Below are positions 60,797 to 64,000 of a stretch of 64,000 nucleotides of DNA, one piece after another. Every line of letters begins with the position of its first letter. The stretch's first letter is position 1. The notes beneath the pieces were generated by a model. It saw nothing but the letters and a program-made list of their open reading frames with translations. It ran no database searches and had not been told where the DNA came from. The position numbers and the translations under genes were made by a program. The stretch spans positions 3,429,001-3,493,000 of the forward strand of contig NZ_JAUSZF010000001.1 of NCBI RefSeq assembly GCF_030817315.1. The letters run 5' to 3'. Source of the DNA: Sphingomonas faeni. GTDB lineage: Bacteria > Pseudomonadota > Alphaproteobacteria > Sphingomonadales > Sphingomonadaceae.

Positions 60797-61594
60797 TCAA
60801 TGAACGAACCGCGCCACCACATCACGATACGACCGAGAAACCTTCACGCTAGCCCCCGAATTCAACACCAGGAAGCATTCCCCGTTAGTATGCGGCTTAA
60901 CCTGCTTAACCAGATCCAAATTCACGATCGTAGACCGATGCACCCGCTGGAAACGCCGCGGATCGAGCCGCTTCTCCAGATCCTTCATAGTCTCGCGCAA
61001 AATCAGCGTATTATCGCCAGTATAGATACACATGTAATCGCCAGCTGCATCGATCCGCTCGATCGTATCCACATCCACGCGGAAGATCTGCCCGCGATCC
61101 TTGATGTTGATGAGCTTCTCGAACCGGTTCGCCGACACCGCATCCCCGTCCGGCATGTCTGCTGCCGCATCCGGCGCCACATCGGCGAGCACTTCGCGCA
61201 ATCGATCGACCTCCTCGACGCCGCGCTTCTCGCTCAGCCGCTGGCGAACCCGCTCGATCGTATCGGCCAGCCGAGATTCCTCGACCGGCTTCATCAGATA
61301 ATCCACCGCCTGAGCCTCGAACGCGCGCAAGGCATGGTCCGAATACGCGGTCACGAACACGAACAAAGGCGGCTCGACCTCCATCAGGCCCTGCACGACG
61401 GAGAACCCGTCGAACCCCGGCATCTGGATATCGAGGAAGACCAAGTCGGGCTTGTGCGTCTTGATCGCGCGGATGGCCTCGCGGCCGTTCGAGCATTTTT
61501 CGATGATCTCGACGTCTTCATGGGCCTGGAGTCGGAGTTCCAGCCCCTGGATCGCCAGCGGCTCGTCGTCGACGAGAATGGTACGGATGGTCAT
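60797..61594 (-). CDS. LytTR-family response regulator
   Basis: A 265-residue regulator: receiver domain (about 1-120) with phospho-acceptor Asp in 'LVFLDIQMPGFDG' (about 55) and a LytTR DNA-binding domain (about 160-262) with 'RRFQRVHRSTIVNL'. Its ATG overlaps the stop of the sensor kinase gene (61591-61594). It likely controls a small regulon with membrane or envelope genes, possibly the adjacent TonB receptor. Confidence 0.93.
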   Translation of the reverse strand: MTIRTILVDDEPLAIQGLELRLQAHEDVEIIEKCSNGREAIRAIKTHKPDLVFLDIQMPGFDGFSVVQGLMEVEPPLFVFVTAYSDHALRAFEAQAVDYLMKPVEESRLADTIERVRQRLSEKRGVEEVDRLREVLADVAPDAAADMPDGDAVSANRFEKLINIKDRGQIFRVDVDTIERIDAAGDYMCIYTGDNTLILRETMKDLEKRLDPRRFQRVHRSTIVNLDLVKQVKPHTNGECFLVLNSGASVKVSRSYRDVVARFVH

Positions 61595-62736
61595 GCGGCC
61601 TCTCTGTTCACGTCTTCAAGCTGATACGGAATCTCGATCTCGACCGAGAAGCCGCCAGCGGGCGTGGAGCGCGTTTCGAAACGGTGGTCGGGCCCATATG
61701 CCTGAGCCAACCTGTCTCTAATATTAGCGAGCCCCACGCCTGTCGAATGGCTTGAACCGATCCGGCCCTCGATCAAGCCCGGACCGGTATCGGATACGGC
61801 GATCTGCACGCGTTCCCCGGCGAGCCGCACTTCGACGCAAATTTCGGCGCCTTCCTCCTGCGGCGTGACGGCATATTTGATCGCGTTTTCGACGAGCGGT
61901 TGGAGCAGCAGCGACGGCAGCCGGGCGCGTTCGGCACGCGGATCGATGTCGAACTTCGGCCGCATCCGATCCTCGAAGCGCATCTTCTCGATCTCCAGAT
62001 ACAGCTTCAGCTGGTCCACCTCCTGCGCGACGGTGACGTGCGCGGTCGGCTCGTTCGCCAGCGTATAGCGCAGGAACGACGACAGCCGGCTCAGCATCGC
62101 ATTCGCCCGCTCGGTCTGCTTGAGCAGCACCAAGGTCGAGATCGAGTTCAGCGTGTTGAACAGGAAATGCGGGTTGAGCTGATAGCGCAGCATCGCCAGC
62201 TGCGCCGACGACGCCTGGTTCTCCAGATGCTCCATTTGGTCGATCTGTTGCTCGACGATCAGGTAGAAATTGATCCCGAAATACAGCGCCGACCACCCGA
62301 ACAGCACGGTAAAGGTGACGTACACCGACCCGAGCAGCCGCGTGAGAGTCACGCCCGGCGTCGCGGTCGCGATGAACGAGAAGGTGAACGCGTCGAGCAC
62401 CGCATACAGGAACGTCGCGGCGGCCAGCGTCGCGATCGTCAGGAAGATCCCGACAAGCCGGTTCATCCGCCGATACTGGCCGTACATCGTCGAGAGCAGC
62501 AGCGTGATGCAATACCCGACGATCGCCTCGACGATCACCGGGATCACCCCGTCGAGTGACAGGCCGTTCGAGATCGACACCACCCCGCGCAACAGCAGGT
62601 ACCCGCTCCACCCGACCGCCTGCAAAATCCAGAACGCCCGCGCCTTGTTCTCGAAGAACGGCCGCGCCGTGAAGGGCAGTCGCCGGGCGGAGTTCAAGGC
62701 GGAGGAGCCAGGGTGCGGGGCGGAAGAATTAGCCAT
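61591..62736 (-). CDS. LytS/YehU-type sensor histidine kinase
   Basis: A 381-residue kinase with about four membrane helices in the first 160 residues, then a His_kinase domain whose phospho-acceptor is in 'LRYQLNPHFLFNTLNSIS' (about 195-212) and a HATPase domain ('LLQPLVENAIKYAV', 'GVGLANIRDRL'). It has no PAS or extracellular ligand domain. Coupled to the LytTR regulator downstream. Confidence 0.92.
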   Translation of the reverse strand: MANSSAPHPGSSALNSARRLPFTARPFFENKARAFWILQAVGWSGYLLLRGVVSISNGLSLDGVIPVIVEAIVGYCITLLLSTMYGQYRRMNRLVGIFLTIATLAAATFLYAVLDAFTFSFIATATPGVTLTRLLGSVYVTFTVLFGWSALYFGINFYLIVEQQIDQMEHLENQASSAQLAMLRYQLNPHFLFNTLNSISTLVLLKQTERANAMLSRLSSFLRYTLANEPTAHVTVAQEVDQLKLYLEIEKMRFEDRMRPKFDIDPRAERARLPSLLLQPLVENAIKYAVTPQEEGAEICVEVRLAGERVQIAVSDTGPGLIEGRIGSSHSTGVGLANIRDRLAQAYGPDHRFETRSTPAGGFSVEIEIPYQLEDVNREAA

Positions 62737-62884
62737 CGGCCTGCGCTCTTACACGTCGACGCTACCCCAGGCAAAAGCCGAGCATACATCGGTCAGACCC
62801 TTCGCCTTCGCACGATGCCTGCGAGTGCGAGGGCCCCGGTCTGATCGCAGGGTGACAGTCGCTCTCCTGGACCATAACGAGAAA

Positions 62885-62908
62885 CGCCGCTCCATCGCTG
62901 GAGCGGCG
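62885..62908 (-). terminator. hairpin terminator of the receptor gene
   Basis: A 10-bp stem (62885-62894 with 62899-62908) lies 28 bases after the stop of the partial receptor on the minus strand and is followed by TTTCTCGTT. Confidence 0.65.
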
Positions 62909-62935
62909 TCCTTCGTTCTTCTCTATGTCGAAGGC

Positions 62936-64000
62936 TTAGAAGCCGACGATGAGCGAGCCGCTGATCGCACGCGGCGAACCGAAGTTCACGTTGGTAGAGT
63001 TCGCCGTGGTGAGGCCGCCACTGAACGATCCGATGTAGAACTTGTCGAACAGGTTCGTCAGGTTCAGCTGGATCGCCGTCTTCGGCATGCCGAACGATGC
63101 CAGCGAATAGCGCACGTCAAGATCGACGACCGTGTAGCCGCCGAACTTCTGTGTATTGATGTCGTTCAAGAAGCGCGAACCGGTGTACTTGACCTGACCG
63201 CCGACATCGAGGTTACCGAGCGAACCCTGCAAGCGGCCACCGTACATGAACTTCGGCGTATTGCGTTCGCGCTTGCCGGCTGTAGCGACCAGCGTTCCGC
63301 CGACCCCGGCAACGTTATCCTCGATTTCCGAGTGAATGTACGAACCAAAGACATAAGCCAAGACTTGCGGGATCGGACGGACAGATACGCTGCCGTCGAT
63401 GCCGTACTTCTTGACGGCGCCCAGGTTCGTATCGACGCTGCACTGGCAGTCGTCGTTGAAGGCCGACACGATGCGGTTGACGTACTTCGAATACCACCCG
63501 GTGATGCCAGCCTGGACGATGCTGCGCTGGTAACGCAGACTCAGGTCGTAGCTGTCCGACGTTTCCGCCGCCGGCTGCGATGCATCACTGCTCAGGGGCA
63601 CATACACTGCATTGTACAGTGTATCGGTGCTCGGAACCGAGATGTTCTTAGCATAATTGGCGGCAACGCTCGTCGTCGGCGTCAGGTGGAAGGTCGCACC
63701 GATGTTCGGCAGCAGCTTGTCGTACTTGTAGTTGCGCTGCTGCGGTGCAGCGGCGCCGGTGATGACACCAGTCGTAGCATTGACCAGATACGGGTTTGCC
63801 GCCTGATACGCTGCCAAAGCCCCACTCGACGGGCAGTCAACGTTGCCGTTCGATCCCGTGGTGAAGCAGTTCTGGTTCAGTTCGCGCTTGAAGAACGGCG
63901 CTCGGACACCCAGCAGCACAGTCAGCTTCTCTTCGAGGAACTGGCCGCGATACTCGCCGGAAACCTGGTTCAGCGTCGCGAAGGACTTGCGGTCGCGCTT
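62936..64000 (-). CDS. TonB-dependent receptor, 3' part (runs off the window)
   Basis: About 354 C-terminal residues of a second TonB receptor, open to the window's right edge. The barrel shows repeated aromatic-rich strands ('YDLSLRYQRSIVQAGITGWYSKYVNRI'), a Cys pair in a loop ('NDDCQCSVD'), and a C-terminal Phe ('SGSLIVGF'), as needed for outer-membrane assembly. Its ligand cannot be inferred. Its relation to the LytTR/LytS pair, which lies just downstream, is only positional. Confidence 0.9.
   Translation of the reverse strand, partial: KRDRKSFATLNQVSGEYRGQFLEEKLTVLLGVRAPFFKRELNQNCFTTGSNGNVDCPSSGALAAYQAANPYLVNATTGVITGAAAPQQRNYKYDKLLPNIGATFHLTPTTSVAANYAKNISVPSTDTLYNAVYVPLSSDASQPAAETSDSYDLSLRYQRSIVQAGITGWYSKYVNRIVSAFNDDCQCSVDTNLGAVKKYGIDGSVSVRPIPQVLAYVFGSYIHSEIEDNVAGVGGTLVATAGKRERNTPKFMYGGRLQGSLGNLDVGGQVKYTGSRFLNDINTQKFGGYTVVDLDVRYSLASFGMPKTAIQLNLTNLFDKFYIGSFSGGLTTANSTNVNFGSPRAISGSLIVGF

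Noticed and set aside
1..64000. CRISPR array, rRNA or tRNA genes
   Set aside because: No regularly spaced direct repeats with unique spacers and no cloverleaf or rRNA-like sequence were seen on reading. The repeats present are paired palindromes.

Overview
The window looks like a chromosome segment of a Sphingomonas-type alphaproteobacterium. This is inferred from the high GC content, the TonB-dependent receptors, the sphingomonad-style starch/maltose locus carrying flavin-dependent halogenase genes, the DUF6894 and DUF3297 proteins and several families of GC-rich intergenic palindromes. No rRNA, tRNA or CRISPR array was recognised.

Region 1 (1-13.1 kb) is an integrated phage-like element read almost entirely on the minus strand. 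From the right it carries a P4-type tyrosine integrase, an AlpA-like DNA-binding protein, a chain of small overlapping genes, a CHC2/Toprim primase, a RepA-like AAA helicase, two small HGG-motif proteins and, after a short gap, three genes ending in a J-like tail-tip protein. No terminase, portal or capsid gene lies between the replication and tail-tip modules, so it is either a deleted prophage or a satellite whose left end lies outside the window. The helicase gene contains a cluster of inverted 8-bp repeats that could be an origin. Just right of the element is a decayed RloC-like (AAA_13) ATPase gene.

Region 2 (14.4-25.5 kb) is an accessory regulatory island. It holds five Crp/Fnr-family regulators of two subfamilies, two DUF6894 genes each paired with a Crp gene, an HWE/HisKA_2 histidine kinase coupled to the fifth Crp gene, a zinc alcohol dehydrogenase, several small proteins, a remnant with a histone-deacetylase-like tail and a DEAD-box RNA helicase.

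Region 3 (25.6-41.4 kb) is a starch/maltodextrin utilisation locus. A TonB-dependent receptor is followed on the minus strand by five genes linked by 1-4 nt overlaps: halogenase-like, alpha-amylase, GH13 alpha-glucosidase, halogenase-like and GH31 alpha-glucosidase. A LacI regulator is divergent from the receptor. A DUF6445 protein and an SLC45-like sugar transporter lie beyond it. The inferred logic is outer-membrane uptake of oligosaccharides, periplasmic hydrolysis, proton-coupled import and LacI-type control.

Region 4 (41.4-64 kb) is mostly core genome: DUF1489, MgtE, cyclophilin, LysR regulator, a bacterial CDC48/VAT ATPase, a TelA pair with a hidden 59-residue zinc-ribbon-like gene, quinone-reductase-like enzyme, DUF2268-type protease, TypA, L,D-transpeptidase, DUF3297, ABC-F ATPase, a frameshifted SleB hydrolase, a LytTR/LytS two-component pair and the 3' end of a second TonB-dependent receptor. 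At least three families of paired palindromic repeats lie between these genes. Many genes, including six below about 80 codons, needed start or frame decisions, which are stated per entry.
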